Assembly (NCBI RefSeq): GCF_009765735.1
Contig: NZ_LMUW01000026.1
Location: 36,921 to 100,920 of the forward strand
Length of the DNA stretch: 64,000 nt
Direction of reading: 5' to 3'
From: Xenophilus sp. L33
GTDB lineage: Bacteria > Pseudomonadota > Gammaproteobacteria > Burkholderiales > Burkholderiaceae_C
The position numbers were made by a program, and so were the translations under genes. The notes beneath the pieces were generated by a model. That model made no database searches and was not told the origin of the DNA. It was given only the letters and a program-made list of their open reading frames with translations. Positions 50,946-60,898 of the stretch are shown piece after piece; position 1 is the stretch's first letter, and every line of letters starts with the position of its first letter.

Positions 50946-52156
50946 ATGAATCCCCTGCTCGCCAAACTGCAGCCCTACCCCTTCGAGCGGCTGCGCCAAC
51001 TGTTCGCCGACGTCCGGCCGAATCCGGAATTCGCACCGATCAGCCTGGGCATAGGCGAACCCAAGCACGCCACGCCCGCGTTCATCAAGGACGCATTGAC
51101 CTCCAGCCTCGGCGCGCTGGCCGCCTATCCGGCGACCGCCGGCACGCCGGCCCTGCGCGAATCCTTCACCGGCTGGCTGCAGCGCCGCTACGGCCTGGCG
51201 CTCGACCCCGCGACCCAGGTGCTGCCGATCAACGGATCGCGCGAGGCGCTGTTCGCGCTCTGCCAGACGGTCGTGGACGCGAGCCGCGTGCCCACGCCGG
51301 CGGTGCTGTCGCCGAATCCGTTCTATCAAATCTACGAAGGCGCGGCCCTGCTCACGGGCGCCGAGCCGTGGTACGTGCCGAGCGTGCCCGAGCGCAACTT
51401 CGCGGTCGACTGGGACAGCGTGCCGGCCGAGGTCTGGGCCCGCGCGCAGTTGGTCTTCGTCTGCTCGCCCGGCAACCCGACCGGCGCGGTGATGCCGCTG
51501 CCCGAGTGGAAGAAGCTCTTCGAGCTGTCGGACCGCCACGGCTTCGTGATCGCCTCCGACGAGTGCTACAGCGAGATCTACTTCCGCGACGAGCCGCCGC
51601 TGGCCGGGCTCGAGGCGGCCTCGGCGCTCGGCCGCCACGACTTCCGCAACCTGATCGCGCTCACCTCGCTGTCCAAGCGCAGCAACGTGCCGGGCCTGCG
51701 CAGCGGCTTCGTGGCCGGCGACGCCGCGATCATCAAGGCCTTCCTGCTCTACCGCACCTACCACGGCAGCGCGATGAGCGGCTCGGTGGCGGCCGCCAGC
51801 ATCGCCGCCTGGAACGACGAGACCCATGTCGTCGACAACCGCGCCATGTACCGCACCAAGTTCGCCGCGGTCACGCCGCTGCTCGAGGCGGTGCTCGACG
51901 TGCGGCTGCCCGACGCCGCCTTCTACCTGTGGGCCGGCGTGCCCGCCGCCTGGCAGGGCGACGACGCGGCCTTCGCTCGCGCGCTCTACGCTCAATACAA
52001 TGTGACGGTTCTGCCCGGCAGCTACCTCGCCCGCGAGGTCAACGGCGTCAATCCGGGCCGCGGCCGCATCCGCATGGCGCTCGTGGCCGACACCGCCGAA
52101 TGCACCGAAGCCGCGCAACGCATCGTCAGATTCATCCAGGACCAGAGACTCTCCAC

Positions 52157-52160
<4 letters not shown>
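50946..52160 (+). CDS. dapC: N-succinyldiaminopimelate aminotransferase
   Basis: The 404-aa PLP enzyme transfers an amino group from glutamate to N-succinyl-2-amino-6-oxopimelate in lysine/diaminopimelate synthesis. It has the conserved N-terminus ([28 protein letters not shown]), the aspartate region DECYSEIYF near residue 205 and the cofactor Lys in [17 protein letters not shown] (about 241). Its stop overlaps the dapD start (ATGA), so it is the first of dapC-dapD. The neighbour set confirms the assignment over other class I aminotransferases. It lies 25 bp after argA. Confidence 0.95.
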
Positions 52161-52981
<821 letters not shown>

Positions 52982-53050
52982 CGACCACGCGCCGTCCGCC
53001 AGGGATGGCCCGGAAGCCTTTCACAACCACGACGCTGAGGAGAAGAGCCT

Positions 53051-54199
53051 GTGAACACGATGGAGCGAATTCTTCGACTGATGGCCGAGCGCAAGGCTTC
53101 CGATATCTACCTGTCGGCCAACTGCCCGGCCCTGATCCGCATCAACGGCAACTGCATGCCGATCAACGGCCAGGTGCTGCCGCCGGATTCGCCCTTCAAC
53201 CTCCTCGCCGAAGTGGTGCACGAAAGCCGCATCGCCGAACTGCAGCGCACCGGCGAGCTCAACATGGCGATCGCGCTGCCGGGCGCGGGCAACTTCCGCA
53301 TCAGCGCGATGCGCCAGCGCGGCACCTACGCGGTGGTGGTGCGGCACATCGCCTCGGTCATTCCGTCCTTCGAGGAACTGAACCTGCCCGAGATCCTGAA
53401 GACGCTGGTGATGGAGAAGCGCGGCCTCATCCTCATGGTCGGCTCCACCGGCGCCGGCAAGAGCACCACGCTGGCCTCGATGCTCGACTACCGCAACGAG
53501 AACGCCACCGGCCACATCCTCACGGTCGAGGAGCCGATCGAGTTCACCTTCACCAACAAGAAGTCGATGGTCAACCAGCGCGACGTCGGCAGCGACACCC
53601 AGTCGCTGCAGATCGCGCTCAAGAACGCGCTGCGCCAGGCGCCCGACGTGATCCAGATCGGCGAGATCCGCGACCGCGAGACCATGACCGCTGCGATCGC
53701 CTATGCGCAGTCGGGCCACCTCTGCGTGGCCACGCTGCACGCCAACAACAGCTACCGCGCGCTCAACCGCATCCTGAGCTTCTATCCGGTCGAGGTGCGC
53801 GCCACGCTGCTGGGCGACCTCGGCGGTGCGCTGCGCGCGATCGTGGCCCAGCGCCTGCTGCGCACGCCCAACGGCGCGCGCGTGCCGGCGCTCGAGGTGC
53901 TGCTGAACACCGCGCTGGTGGCCGAACTGATCGGCAAGGGCGACTTCTCGGCGGTCAAGGAAGCCATGGAGCAGTCGATGGCCGAAGGCTCGCAGACCTT
54001 CGAGGAAGACATCGCGCGCCTGATCACCGAAGACCTGGTCAGCCGCGAGGAAGGCCTGGCCCAGGCCGACTCGCCGACCAACCTCATGTGGCGCCTGCAG
54101 AACCGCAGCGCGCCGCCGCCGACCAAGCAGGACCGCGCCCTGCTCGACCAGGCCGAGGAACCCACCTTCACCGACATCACGCTCGACGTGCGTCACTGA
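53051..54199 (+). CDS. PilT/PilU family type IV pilus ATPase
   Basis: The 382-aa protein is a hexameric secretion ATPase of the PilT/PilU family. Walker A is GSTGAGKST near residue 138, the Asp box is VEEPIEF, the Walker B is [15 protein letters not shown] and the His box is [11 protein letters not shown]. The C-terminal extension with [27 protein letters not shown] is longer than in PilT and suits PilU, the accessory retraction ATPase. The start is GTG at 53051, AGGAG lying 8 bases upstream; an ATG at 53060 is too far from it. No pilT neighbour is seen. It sits between dapD and dapE, an arrangement I recall from other Burkholderiales. Confidence 0.92.
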   Translation: MNTMERILRLMAERKASDIYLSANCPALIRINGNCMPINGQVLPPDSPFNLLAEVVHESRIAELQRTGELNMAIALPGAGNFRISAMRQRGTYAVVVRHIASVIPSFEELNLPEILKTLVMEKRGLILMVGSTGAGKSTTLASMLDYRNENATGHILTVEEPIEFTFTNKKSMVNQRDVGSDTQSLQIALKNALRQAPDVIQIGEIRDRETMTAAIAYAQSGHLCVATLHANNSYRALNRILSFYPVEVRATLLGDLGGALRAIVAQRLLRTPNGARVPALEVLLNTALVAELIGKGDFSAVKEAMEQSMAEGSQTFEEDIARLITEDLVSREEGLAQADSPTNLMWRLQNRSAPPPTKQDRALLDQAEEPTFTDITLDVRH

Positions 54200-54212
54200 C
54201 CTTTTTTCCCCG

Positions 54213-55397
54213 ATGTCCCGAACGCTGCAGCTTGCCGAACAACTGATCTCCCGCCCGTCGGTCACGCCGGACGACGCGGGCTGCCAGCAGATCCTCGGCG
54301 AGCGGCTGGGGCGGCTCGGCTTCAGGCTCGAGACGATCGAGAGCGGCCCGGCCGACTTCCGGGTCACCAACCTGTGGGCGGTGCGGCCGGGCGCGGGTCC
54401 GCAAAGCCGCACCCTCGCCTTCGCCGGCCACACCGACGTGGTGCCGACCGGGCCGCTCGAGCAGTGGACCTCGCCGCCCTTCACGCCGACGCACCGCGAC
54501 GGCCGCCTCTATGGCCGCGGTGCCTGCGACATGAAGACATCGATCGCGGCCTTCGTCGTCGCGATCGAGGAATTCCTGGCCGCCAAGCCGGCACCGCGCC
54601 TGACGCTCGCGCTGCTCGTCACCAGCGACGAGGAAGGCCCCGGCGTCGACGGCACGGTGGTGGTCTGCAACGCGCTGGCGGCGCGCGCCGAGCCGGTCGA
54701 CTACTGCATCGTCGGCGAGCCGACCTCGGTGGAGCGCTGCGGCGACATGATCAAGAACGGCCGCCGCGGAACCATGAGCGGCAAGCTCACGGTCAAGGGC
54801 GTGCAGGGCCACATCGCCTATCCGCACCTGGCGAAGAACCCGGTGCACGCGCTGGCGCCGGCGCTGGCCGAGTTGGTAGGCATCAACGCCGCCGCCGGCT
54901 GGGACGGCGGCAACGACCACTTCCAGCCGACCAGCTGGCAGGTCAGCAACTTTCATTCGGGCACCGGCGCCGGCAACGTCATTCCGGGCTCGGCGGTGGT
55001 CGACTTCAACTTCCGCTTCTCGACCGAATCGACGCCCGAATCGCTGCAGCAGCGGGTGCACGGCGTGCTCGATGCGCACGGCCTCGACTACACGCTGGCC
55101 TGGACGGTCGGCGGCCTGCCCTTCCTCACGCATCCGGGCCAGCTGGTCGAGGCGGTGCAAGAGGCGATCCGCGACGAGACCGGCATCGCCACCGAGCTGT
55201 CGACCAGCGGCGGCACCAGCGACGCGCGCTTCATCGCCAAGATCTGCAAGCAGGTGATCGAGCTCGGCCCGGTCAACGCCAGCATCCACAAGATCGACGA
55301 GCACATCGCGGTGGCCGAGATCGATCCGCTGAAGAACATCTACCGCCGCACCATCGAGCGGCTCGAGGCGCTCGAAACCCGACCGGTGCCGCGATGA
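54213..55397 (+). CDS. dapE: Succinyl-diaminopimelate desuccinylase
   Basis: The 394-aa enzyme removes succinate from N-succinyl-LL-diaminopimelate, a late step of lysine and peptidoglycan precursor synthesis. It is a M20 dinuclear zinc enzyme: [16 protein letters not shown] and [15 protein letters not shown] hold His and Asp ligands, the general base Glu is in [11 protein letters not shown], and the C-terminal His is in [11 protein letters not shown]. It starts 13 bp after the pilus ATPase and overlaps prmB by four bases, so the three are co-transcribed. The start ATG fits the family N-terminus [24 protein letters not shown]. Confidence 0.96.
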   Translation: MSRTLQLAEQLISRPSVTPDDAGCQQILGERLGRLGFRLETIESGPADFRVTNLWAVRPGAGPQSRTLAFAGHTDVVPTGPLEQWTSPPFTPTHRDGRLYGRGACDMKTSIAAFVVAIEEFLAAKPAPRLTLALLVTSDEEGPGVDGTVVVCNALAARAEPVDYCIVGEPTSVERCGDMIKNGRRGTMSGKLTVKGVQGHIAYPHLAKNPVHALAPALAELVGINAAAGWDGGNDHFQPTSWQVSNFHSGTGAGNVIPGSAVVDFNFRFSTESTPESLQQRVHGVLDAHGLDYTLAWTVGGLPFLTHPGQLVEAVQEAIRDETGIATELSTSGGTSDARFIAKICKQVIELGPVNASIHKIDEHIAVAEIDPLKNIYRRTIERLEALETRPVPR

Positions 55398-56257
55398 GCA
55401 CCGTCCGCGAACTGATCGAGTCCGGCGCCGCCCGGCTCGACGCGGCCGGCGTCGCCTTCGGCCACGGCACCGACAACGCCTTCGACGAAGCGGTCTGGCT
55501 GGTGCTGTGGCGACTCGGCCTGCCGCTGGACGAGCTCGACGAGGTTGCCGGACGGCCGGTGTCGCCGGCCGACGCGGCCCGCATCGAAGCGCTCCTCGCC
55601 GAGCGCATCGCCAGCCGCAAGCCGGCCGCCTACCTGACGCGCGAGGCCTGGCTGCAAGGCGTGCCCTTCTATGTCGACGAGCGCGCCATCGTGCCGCGCA
55701 GCTTCATTGCCGAATTGCTGGCCGACGGCAGCATCGACCCCTGGCTCGACGCCGACACGCGCCGGGTGCTCGACCTGTGCACCGGCAACGGCAGCCTGGC
55801 GGTGCTGGCGGCACTCACCTACCCCGAGATCGAGATCGACGCGGCCGACCTGTCGCGGGAAGCCCTCGAGGTCGCGGCCATCAACGTCACCCGCCACCAG
55901 CTCGATGCGCGCATCCGGCTGGTCGAATCCGACGGCCTGGCGCAAGTGCCCGGGCCCTACGACCTCATCCTTTGCAACCCGCCGTACGTCAACGCGCGCA
56001 GCATGCAGGCGCTGCCGGCCGAATATTGCGCCGAGCCCGCGCTGGCGCTGGCCGGCGGTGCCGACGGCATGGATTTCATCCGCCGCCTCTTGGCCGAAGC
56101 CCCCGCGCACATGACCGAATCGGCGGTGCTGGTGCTTGAAATCGGCAACGAGCGCCCCCATTTCGAAGCTGCATTTCCGCAGCTCGAAGCCGTCTGGCTG
56201 GCGACCAGCGCGGGCGACGACCAGGTCCTGCTGGTCACGCGCGAATCCCTCACCTGA
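55394..56257 (+). CDS. prmB: Ribosomal protein L3 N5-glutamine methyltransferase
   Basis: The 287-aa SAM-dependent methyltransferase modifies glutamine 150 of ribosomal protein L3. It has the N-terminal helical PrmB domain, the substrate-side signature [11 protein letters not shown], the SAM loop [16 protein letters not shown] near residue 125 and the catalytic NPPY motif ([11 protein letters not shown]). The [10 protein letters not shown] form distinguishes PrmB from the release-factor enzyme PrmC. The ATG overlaps the dapE stop (ATGA). A strong hairpin follows its stop, and an ABC-F gene starts 28 bp later. Confidence 0.94.
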   Translation: MSTVRELIESGAARLDAAGVAFGHGTDNAFDEAVWLVLWRLGLPLDELDEVAGRPVSPADAARIEALLAERIASRKPAAYLTREAWLQGVPFYVDERAIVPRSFIAELLADGSIDPWLDADTRRVLDLCTGNGSLAVLAALTYPEIEIDAADLSREALEVAAINVTRHQLDARIRLVESDGLAQVPGPYDLILCNPPYVNARSMQALPAEYCAEPALALAGGADGMDFIRRLLAEAPAHMTESAVLVLEIGNERPHFEAAFPQLEAVWLATSAGDDQVLLVTRESLT

Positions 56258-56260
56258 AGC

Positions 56261-56280
56261 TGCCCGCCGCACGGCGGGCA
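56261..56280 (+). promoter_or_regulatory. Strong hairpin between prmB and the ABC-F gene
   Basis: TGCCCGCCG (56261-56269) is mirrored exactly by CGGCGGGCA (56272-56280) with CA between; a realistic fold has a short loop and about eight GC-rich pairs. It lies 5 bases before the ABC-F start codon, where the ribosome site would be, and no T-run follows. It may hinder translation of the ABC-F gene or act as a processing or pausing signal. Confidence 0.55.
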
Positions 56281-56285
56281 AAGAA

Positions 56286-58367
56286 ATGATCACTCTCAAG
56301 AACGTCATCCTGCGTCGCAGCGCCAAAGTGCTGCTCGACGGCGCCAGCGTCACCATCAACCCCGGCGAGAAGGTCGGGCTGGTCGGGCGCAACGGCGCCG
56401 GCAAGTCGACCCTGTTCGCACTCTTCAACGGCACGCTGCACGAGGACGGCGGCGACTTCTCGGTGCCGAAGCAGTGGCGCATGGCGCAGGTCGCGCAGGA
56501 CATGCCTGAGACCGAGCAGGGCGCCACAGAATTCGTGGTCGGCGGCGATACCCGCCTGGTCGAACTGCGCGAGCAGCTCGCCGCCGCCGAGGCCGGCCAC
56601 GAGGCCGACCCGGACGACCACGACATGGGCATGGCGCTCGCCCACGCCTACACCGACCTGGCCGACGCCGGCGAGCACGACGCGGTGCCGCGGGCGCAGG
56701 CGCTGATCCTCGGCCTGGGCTTCAAGTCTCACGAGCTGGACCAGCCGGTCAACAGCTTCTCCGGCGGCTGGCGCATGCGGCTGCAGTTGGCCCGCGCCCT
56801 GATGTGCCCGAGCGACCTCCTGCTGCTCGACGAACCCACCAACCACCTGGACCTGGACGCGCTCGTCTGGCTCGAAGCCTGGCTGCAGAAATACGCCGGC
56901 ACCATGATCGTGATCAGCCACGACCGCGAATTCCTCGACGCGGTGACCGACGTCACGCTGCACATCGCCAACGCCCAACTCACGCGCTACGGCGGCAACT
57001 ACAGCAAGTTCGAGGACATGCGGGCGCTCCAGATGTCGCAGCAGCAGGTCGCCTTCGCCAAGCAGCAGGACAAGATCGCCCACCTGCAGAAGTTCATCGA
57101 CCGCTTCAAGGCCAAGGCCAGCAAGGCCAAGCAGGCGCAAAGCCGGGTCAAGGCGCTGGAACGCATGGAGAAGGTCGCGCCGCTGCTGGCCGAGGCCGAC
57201 TTCACCTTCGAATTCAAGGAGCCGGGCAACATCCCGAACCCGATGCTGTCGATCAGCGGCGCGGCCTTCGGCTACAAGGCCGAGGTCGAGGGCGAGGAGC
57301 CGAAGACCATCCTGCGCGGCGTCAACCGCTCGGTGCTGGCCGGCCAGCGCATCGGCATCCTGGGCGCCAACGGCCAGGGCAAGTCGACCCTGGTGAAGAC
57401 GGTCGCGCGCGAGATGGGCGCGCTCGCCGGCACCGTCACCGAAGGCAAGGGCCTGAACATCGGCTACTTCGCCCAGCAGGAACTGGACGTGCTGCGGCCG
57501 CAGGACAACCCGCTGGAGCACATGGTCCGCATGGCCCGCGAACTGGGCGCGAGTGTCAAGGAGCGCACCGGCGAGCAGGACCTGCGCGGCTTCCTCGGCA
57601 GCTTCAATTTCAGCGGCGACATGGTCAAGCAGCCGGTCGGCACGATGAGCGGCGGCGAGAAGGCGCGCCTGGTGCTGGCGATGATGGTCTGGCAGCGCCC
57701 CAACCTGCTGCTGCTCGACGAACCGACCAACCACCTGGACCTGGCCACCCGTGAGGCGCTGGCGGTGGCGCTCAACGAATTCGAAGGCACCCTGATGCTG
57801 GTCAGCCACGACCGGGCGCTGCTGCGCTCGGTCTGCGACGAATTCTGGCTGGTCGGGCGCGGCGTCGTCGCCGACTTCGACGGCGACCTCGACGACTACC
57901 AGCGCTACCTGCTGGACGAAGCCAAGCGTCTGCGCGAGGAAGCCAAGATCGCCAACCGGGACGCGGCGCTGGCCCAGACCGCACCGGTGGTTGCGGCGCC
58001 GGCCGTGGCGTTGGCGGTAAAGGCCGAGCCGAAGCCGGCGGTCGCGCCCCGCGCTGCCGAAGCGGGCATCGCCGGCAGTGGCGGAAGCGCTGGCGGCGGC
58101 AAGAACCAGCGCAAGCACGACGCCCAGGAGCGCCAGCAGCGCAGCGAGCAGGCCAAGCCGCTCAAGCGCGAACTGGCCCGGATCGACGAGCTGCTGGCGG
58201 CCGCCGGCGGCGAGAAGGCCGAGATCGAAGGCCGCCTGGCGCAGCCCCTGCCGGCCGCCGAGATCGCCGAGGCCGGCAAGCGCCTGAAGTCGCTGGCCGA
58301 CGAGATCGCGCTGCTGGAGGAACGCTGGCTTTCCCTCTCGGACCAGCTGGAATCGCTGGCCGCCTGA
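56286..58367 (+). CDS. ABC-F family ATPase (YheS/Uup-like)
   Basis: The 693-aa soluble protein has two ABC ATPase domains without membrane parts. The first shows GRNGAGKSTLFAL (about 38) and signature NSFSGGWRMRLQLARAL; the second shows GANGQGKSTLVKT (about 358) and signature MSGGEKARLVLAMM; both have LLLDEPTNHLDL. The linker between them (KIAHLQKFIDRFKAKASKAKQAQSRVKALERM) is the P-site tRNA-interaction motif of ABC-F translation factors. The C-terminal coiled coil (about residues 600-690) follows an Ala/Gly/Pro-rich stretch. It would relieve ribosome stalling on difficult sequences or antibiotics; the subtype is close to YheS by eye. Confidence 0.92.
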   Translation: MITLKNVILRRSAKVLLDGASVTINPGEKVGLVGRNGAGKSTLFALFNGTLHEDGGDFSVPKQWRMAQVAQDMPETEQGATEFVVGGDTRLVELREQLAAAEAGHEADPDDHDMGMALAHAYTDLADAGEHDAVPRAQALILGLGFKSHELDQPVNSFSGGWRMRLQLARALMCPSDLLLLDEPTNHLDLDALVWLEAWLQKYAGTMIVISHDREFLDAVTDVTLHIANAQLTRYGGNYSKFEDMRALQMSQQQVAFAKQQDKIAHLQKFIDRFKAKASKAKQAQSRVKALERMEKVAPLLAEADFTFEFKEPGNIPNPMLSISGAAFGYKAEVEGEEPKTILRGVNRSVLAGQRIGILGANGQGKSTLVKTVAREMGALAGTVTEGKGLNIGYFAQQELDVLRPQDNPLEHMVRMARELGASVKERTGEQDLRGFLGSFNFSGDMVKQPVGTMSGGEKARLVLAMMVWQRPNLLLLDEPTNHLDLATREALAVALNEFEGTLMLVSHDRALLRSVCDEFWLVGRGVVADFDGDLDDYQRYLLDEAKRLREEAKIANRDAALAQTAPVVAAPAVALAVKAEPKPAVAPRAAEAGIAGSGGSAGGGKNQRKHDAQERQQRSEQAKPLKRELARIDELLAAAGGEKAEIEGRLAQPLPAAEIAEAGKRLKSLADEIALLEERWLSLSDQLESLAA

Positions 58368-58380
58368 TAATGCAAGCGGA

Positions 58381-58971
58381 ATGTCTTCCGCCATCGACCT
58401 CGCCCAGGGCGACCCCCAGCTGATCGCCGCCATCCGGCGCAGCCGCCGGCTGCTCGGCCGCAAGGCGATGCTGGCGGCCGCCGCCGGCACCATCCCGCTG
58501 CCGGGCATCGACTGGGCCGCCGACGCCGCCCTGCTGTCGCGCGTGGTGCCCCAGATCAGCGCCGAATTCGGCCTCTCGGCCACCCAGCTCGACCGGATGG
58601 CGCCGCAGGACCGCGAACGCATCCGCAAGGCCGCCGCCACCATCGGCGCCCTGCTGGTCGGCCGCTTCGTCACCCGCGAGCTTTTGATCAAGCTGGCCCG
58701 CCACGCGGGCGTGCGCCTGACCGCGCAACAGGCGGTCAAATATGTGCCGATCGCCGGCCAGCTGGTGTCCGCGACCATGAGCTACGCCGCGATGCGGACA
58801 TTGGGCGAATTGCATATCCGGGATTGCGTGCGGGTCGCGCAGTCGGTGCGTCACCTGTTGCCGGCGCCCGGCTCGGTCGATGCGGGGGCGGCCCGGTGGG
58901 CGGAACACGGCGAGAAAATTCGGCGGCCTGGCCGCCTGGGCGCGACCTGGAACCGGCTCCGACTTCGCTGA
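58381..58971 (+). CDS. Hypothetical protein, possibly DUF697/EcsC-like, 196 aa
   Basis: The product has no signal peptide. Two weakly hydrophobic stretches, GRKAMLAAAAGTIPLPGIDWAADAALL (about 26-52) and KYVPIAGQLVSATMSYAAMRTLGELHIRDC (about 120-149), carry Gly/Pro-rich turns like those of DUF697 and EcsC-type membrane-peripheral proteins. The middle (LLVGRFVTRELLIKLARHAG) is amphipathic. The C-terminal 35 residues are basic and poorly ordered. It begins 13 bp after the ABC-F gene, so it may be the last gene of that row. The family call is by eye only, and a GGA lies directly before the ATG. Confidence 0.6.
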   Translation: MSSAIDLAQGDPQLIAAIRRSRRLLGRKAMLAAAAGTIPLPGIDWAADAALLSRVVPQISAEFGLSATQLDRMAPQDRERIRKAAATIGALLVGRFVTRELLIKLARHAGVRLTAQQAVKYVPIAGQLVSATMSYAAMRTLGELHIRDCVRVAQSVRHLLPAPGSVDAGAARWAEHGEKIRRPGRLGATWNRLRLR

Positions 58972-59192
58972 TTTGGGCTGACCCGGCCGCTTTCCACCAG
59001 CCGGCATTGACCCTGATGGGTTGTTGGACTACCACGACATTGGGAAAATAGCAATTGTGCGCTCGGCCGATAATGCACAGACTTATCCAGTCGTGAGGGC
59101 TGGGTGGCTGCAAATCGATGACAGTTTGAGAAGACTGAGGTGACAGCCCAACCAAGGTCGTTTCCGCACGACTGATCCGGAGGAGCGGAAAG
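58972..59192. other. Gap before a small gene, holding only a hairpin around its ribosome site
   Basis: I see no coding frame of worth here. GATAAT (near 59080) could be a -10 box. TTTCCGC (59161-59167) and GCGGAAA (59185-59191) are complementary and flank the GGAGGAG ribosome site of the next gene, so an RNA loop could expose or hide it. Confidence 0.4.
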
Positions 59193-59420
59193 ATGAACGA
59201 GACAGACCTCGCAGCGGCAGTCGAGCGGCTCATGGGCCGCATCGACTACTACCTGCACTGTGAGTTGGACGAAGAGTACGACCATGACAAGCCGGAAACC
59301 GCTCGCCGGCTGCTGGAATCCGCCCTGCGACAGGAACTCCTGCGCGCGGGTGCCGTCGGCATGGTCACTGCCATCGCGGGTGCGCGTCTCAATGGATCGG
59401 ATGAAGTCGAAGTGAGCTGA
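59193..59420 (+). CDS. Small hypothetical protein, 75 aa
   Basis: The product is acidic and predicted mostly helical (LAAAVERLMGRIDYYLHCELDEEYDHDKPETARRLLESALRQELLRAGAVGMV). It has no signal or membrane segment. A very strong ribosome site, GGAGGAG, lies 8 bases before the ATG, and a rho-independent terminator follows, so it is a compact single-gene unit. I recognise no family. The Cys23 and the acidic EEYDHD run could bind metal, but this is only a guess. Confidence 0.7.
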   Translation: MNETDLAAAVERLMGRIDYYLHCELDEEYDHDKPETARRLLESALRQELLRAGAVGMVTAIAGARLNGSDEVEVS

Positions 59421-59448
59421 TTGCCCTTTGCGGGCGACTGTTGCAAGC

Positions 59449-59472
59449 AAGGCCGTCGTCGACGGCCTTTTT
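59449..59472 (+). terminator. Rho-independent terminator after the 75-aa gene
   Basis: AAGGCCGTC (59449-59457) pairs with GACGGCCTT (59461-59469) around a GTC loop, with a run of five T (59468-59472). Confidence 0.85.
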
Positions 59473-59580
59473 CATGGGCGGGAGAAACTGGGTAGCGGTC
59501 CTACGGCCGCGCGCAACGCCGGCGCACATGCGCCGTGGCCGCGGCGGGCATCCTCGCGGTGACGACACAGCCGACACCCG

Positions 59581-59886
59581 ATGACCGCCCGCATCCTCCC
59601 CTTCCCCGCCCGTCGCCGTGCCACCACCGACTCGGCCGGCGAAGTGATCGTCTTCGCCTCGCTCGACGAGGTGGAGATGCTGCTTCGGGATTCGTTGAAC
59701 TGGGAAGACCCGACCTTGCTGATTCGCGCGGTCTGCGGCATCGCGCGCATGCTGCTGAGCGATTCGTTCACCGAGGCGGCAGCCGGTGCGGGCGGATGGG
59801 CCAGCCTGGCGGCTGCGAGGCGGCGCGGCTTCGACATGCTGCAGATCGTGGCGTCGCTGCCGGCAGCGCGGCGCGTGACACGTTGA
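59581..59886 (+). CDS. Hypothetical protein, 101 aa
   Basis: The product begins MTARILPFPARRRATTDSAGEVIVFASLDEVEMLLRDSLNWEDPTLLIRAVCGIARMLLSD, with a mixed hydrophobic and acidic make-up and no signal peptide. The opening MTARILPFPARR is like that of many short proteobacterial proteins of unknown role. The ribosome site is weak, and overlapping frames on the other strand are also long, so I am not sure that it is expressed. It lies 111 bp after a terminator and 34 bp before tRNA-Lys on the other strand. Confidence 0.5.
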   Translation: MTARILPFPARRRATTDSAGEVIVFASLDEVEMLLRDSLNWEDPTLLIRAVCGIARMLLSDSFTEAAAGAGGWASLAAARRRGFDMLQIVASLPAARRVTR

Positions 59887-59920
59887 AGTCGTGAACGCGT
59901 CTGCGAGCTTTCCGAATGCT

Positions 59921-59996
59921 TGGTAGGACGTACTGGATTCGAACCAGTGACCAACGGATTAAAAGTCCGCTGCTCTACCAACTGAGCTAACGTCCC
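59921..59996 (-). tRNA. tRNA-Lys(TTT)
   Basis: The 76-nt molecule on the minus strand has the D arm GCTCAGTTGGTAGAGC, anticodon loop CTTTTAA with anticodon TTT, T arm with GGTTCGAAT and an encoded CCA. The acceptor arm pairs GGGACGT with ACGTCCT, so the first pair is G1-U72, not the usual G-C. It reads AAA and AAG lysine codons. A TATAAT lies about 48 bases upstream, at the end of tcdA. Confidence 0.95.
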
Positions 59997-60043
59997 CTAC
60001 CAGAAACCAATTAGAAACTTCGCCGCGAGCGGCAAAGCCCACG

Positions 60044-60049
60044 ATTATA
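60044..60049 (-). promoter_or_regulatory. Perfect -10 box upstream of tRNA-Lys
   Basis: TATAAT lies on the minus strand at 60049-60044, overlapping the stop codon of tcdA. It would give a leader of about 40 bases before the tRNA. No good -35 hexamer is seen at 17 bases. Confidence 0.4.
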
Positions 60050-60884
60050 TCGCGACGGATCGCGCGATCCGATCCAGCACCCAACCGGCTGCGCATTGAC
60101 CGAAGGTCGCCGTCACGCTCACCACCGAGCCGTAGCCGTGGCAGTTGAGCGAGCCGTCGCCGTCGATCGCGCAGGACGGGTCCGGCGGCGCCACGCTCTC
60201 GCGGCTGAAGACGCAGGCCACGCCGATCTTGCGGCCTTCGCGCGGCGCGCCGTGCGACTTGCGCAGCCGCTGTCGAAGCTGGGCCAGCAGCGGATCGTGC
60301 GTCACGACCGACAGGTCCTCGATCTCGACCTTGTGCGCCAGCCGCTTGCCGCCGGCCGCGCCGACGGTGATGAAGCCGGCGCCGCTCTCGCGGGCCCAGG
60401 CGGCCATCGCGAGCTTGGCCTTCACCTGGTCGCAGGCGTCGACGACCGCATCGAGCGGGCCGTTCGCGGCCTCGGCCGCGGCCCGCAGGGCCTGCCAGTT
60501 GTCCGGCTCGACGAAGTCGTCGATCGTCAGCACCCGGCAGGAAGGATTGATGTGGGCGATGCGCTCGCGCATGGCCTCGACCTTGGCCTGGCCGACGGTC
60601 GAATCGAGCGCGTGGATCTGCCGGTTGATGTTCGACTCGGCGATGTGGTCGAGGTCGACCAGGGTGAGCCTACCGACGCCGCTGCGGGCCAGCGCCTCGA
60701 CCGCCCAGGAGCCGACGCCGCCGATGCCGGCGACCAGCACGTGGGCAACGCGGATGCGTGCCGCACCGGCCACGCCGTAGAGCCGCTCGAGTCCGCCGAA
60801 GCGCCGTTCCAGGTCGGCGGAAGCGTCGGACGGATCGGGCTCGGCAACCCGGTCCACCTGTTCGACCGCGACGATGGAAGACAT
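60045..60884 (-). CDS. tcdA: tRNA threonylcarbamoyladenosine dehydratase
   Basis: The 279-aa E1-like enzyme (CsdL/TcdA) dehydrates t6A to its cyclic form at position 37 of ANN-reading tRNAs. The ATP-binding loop is VLVAGIGGVGSWAVEALARSG, followed by LVDLDHIAESNINRQIHAL and the DACDQVKAKLAMAAWA stretch. The Cys-containing C-terminus (ATFGQCAAGWVLD) fits. It is the last gene of tolB-pal-cpoB-tcdA on the minus strand, 14 bp after cpoB. It lies upstream of tRNA-Lys(TTT), a tRNA that carries t6A, which may be chance. Confidence 0.93.
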   Translation of the reverse strand: MSSIVAVEQVDRVAEPDPSDASADLERRFGGLERLYGVAGAARIRVAHVLVAGIGGVGSWAVEALARSGVGRLTLVDLDHIAESNINRQIHALDSTVGQAKVEAMRERIAHINPSCRVLTIDDFVEPDNWQALRAAAEAANGPLDAVVDACDQVKAKLAMAAWARESGAGFITVGAAGGKRLAHKVEIEDLSVVTHDPLLAQLRQRLRKSHGAPREGRKIGVACVFSRESVAPPDPSCAIDGDGSLNCHGYGSVVSVTATFGQCAAGWVLDRIARSVAI

Positions 60885-60898
60885 GGCGGCCCGCCGGG

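Noticed and set aside
58824-59051. 75-residue plus-strand frame overlapping the end of the 196-aa gene
   Set aside because: It is Arg/Gly-rich without a ribosome site, and overlaps the coding frame of the upstream gene.
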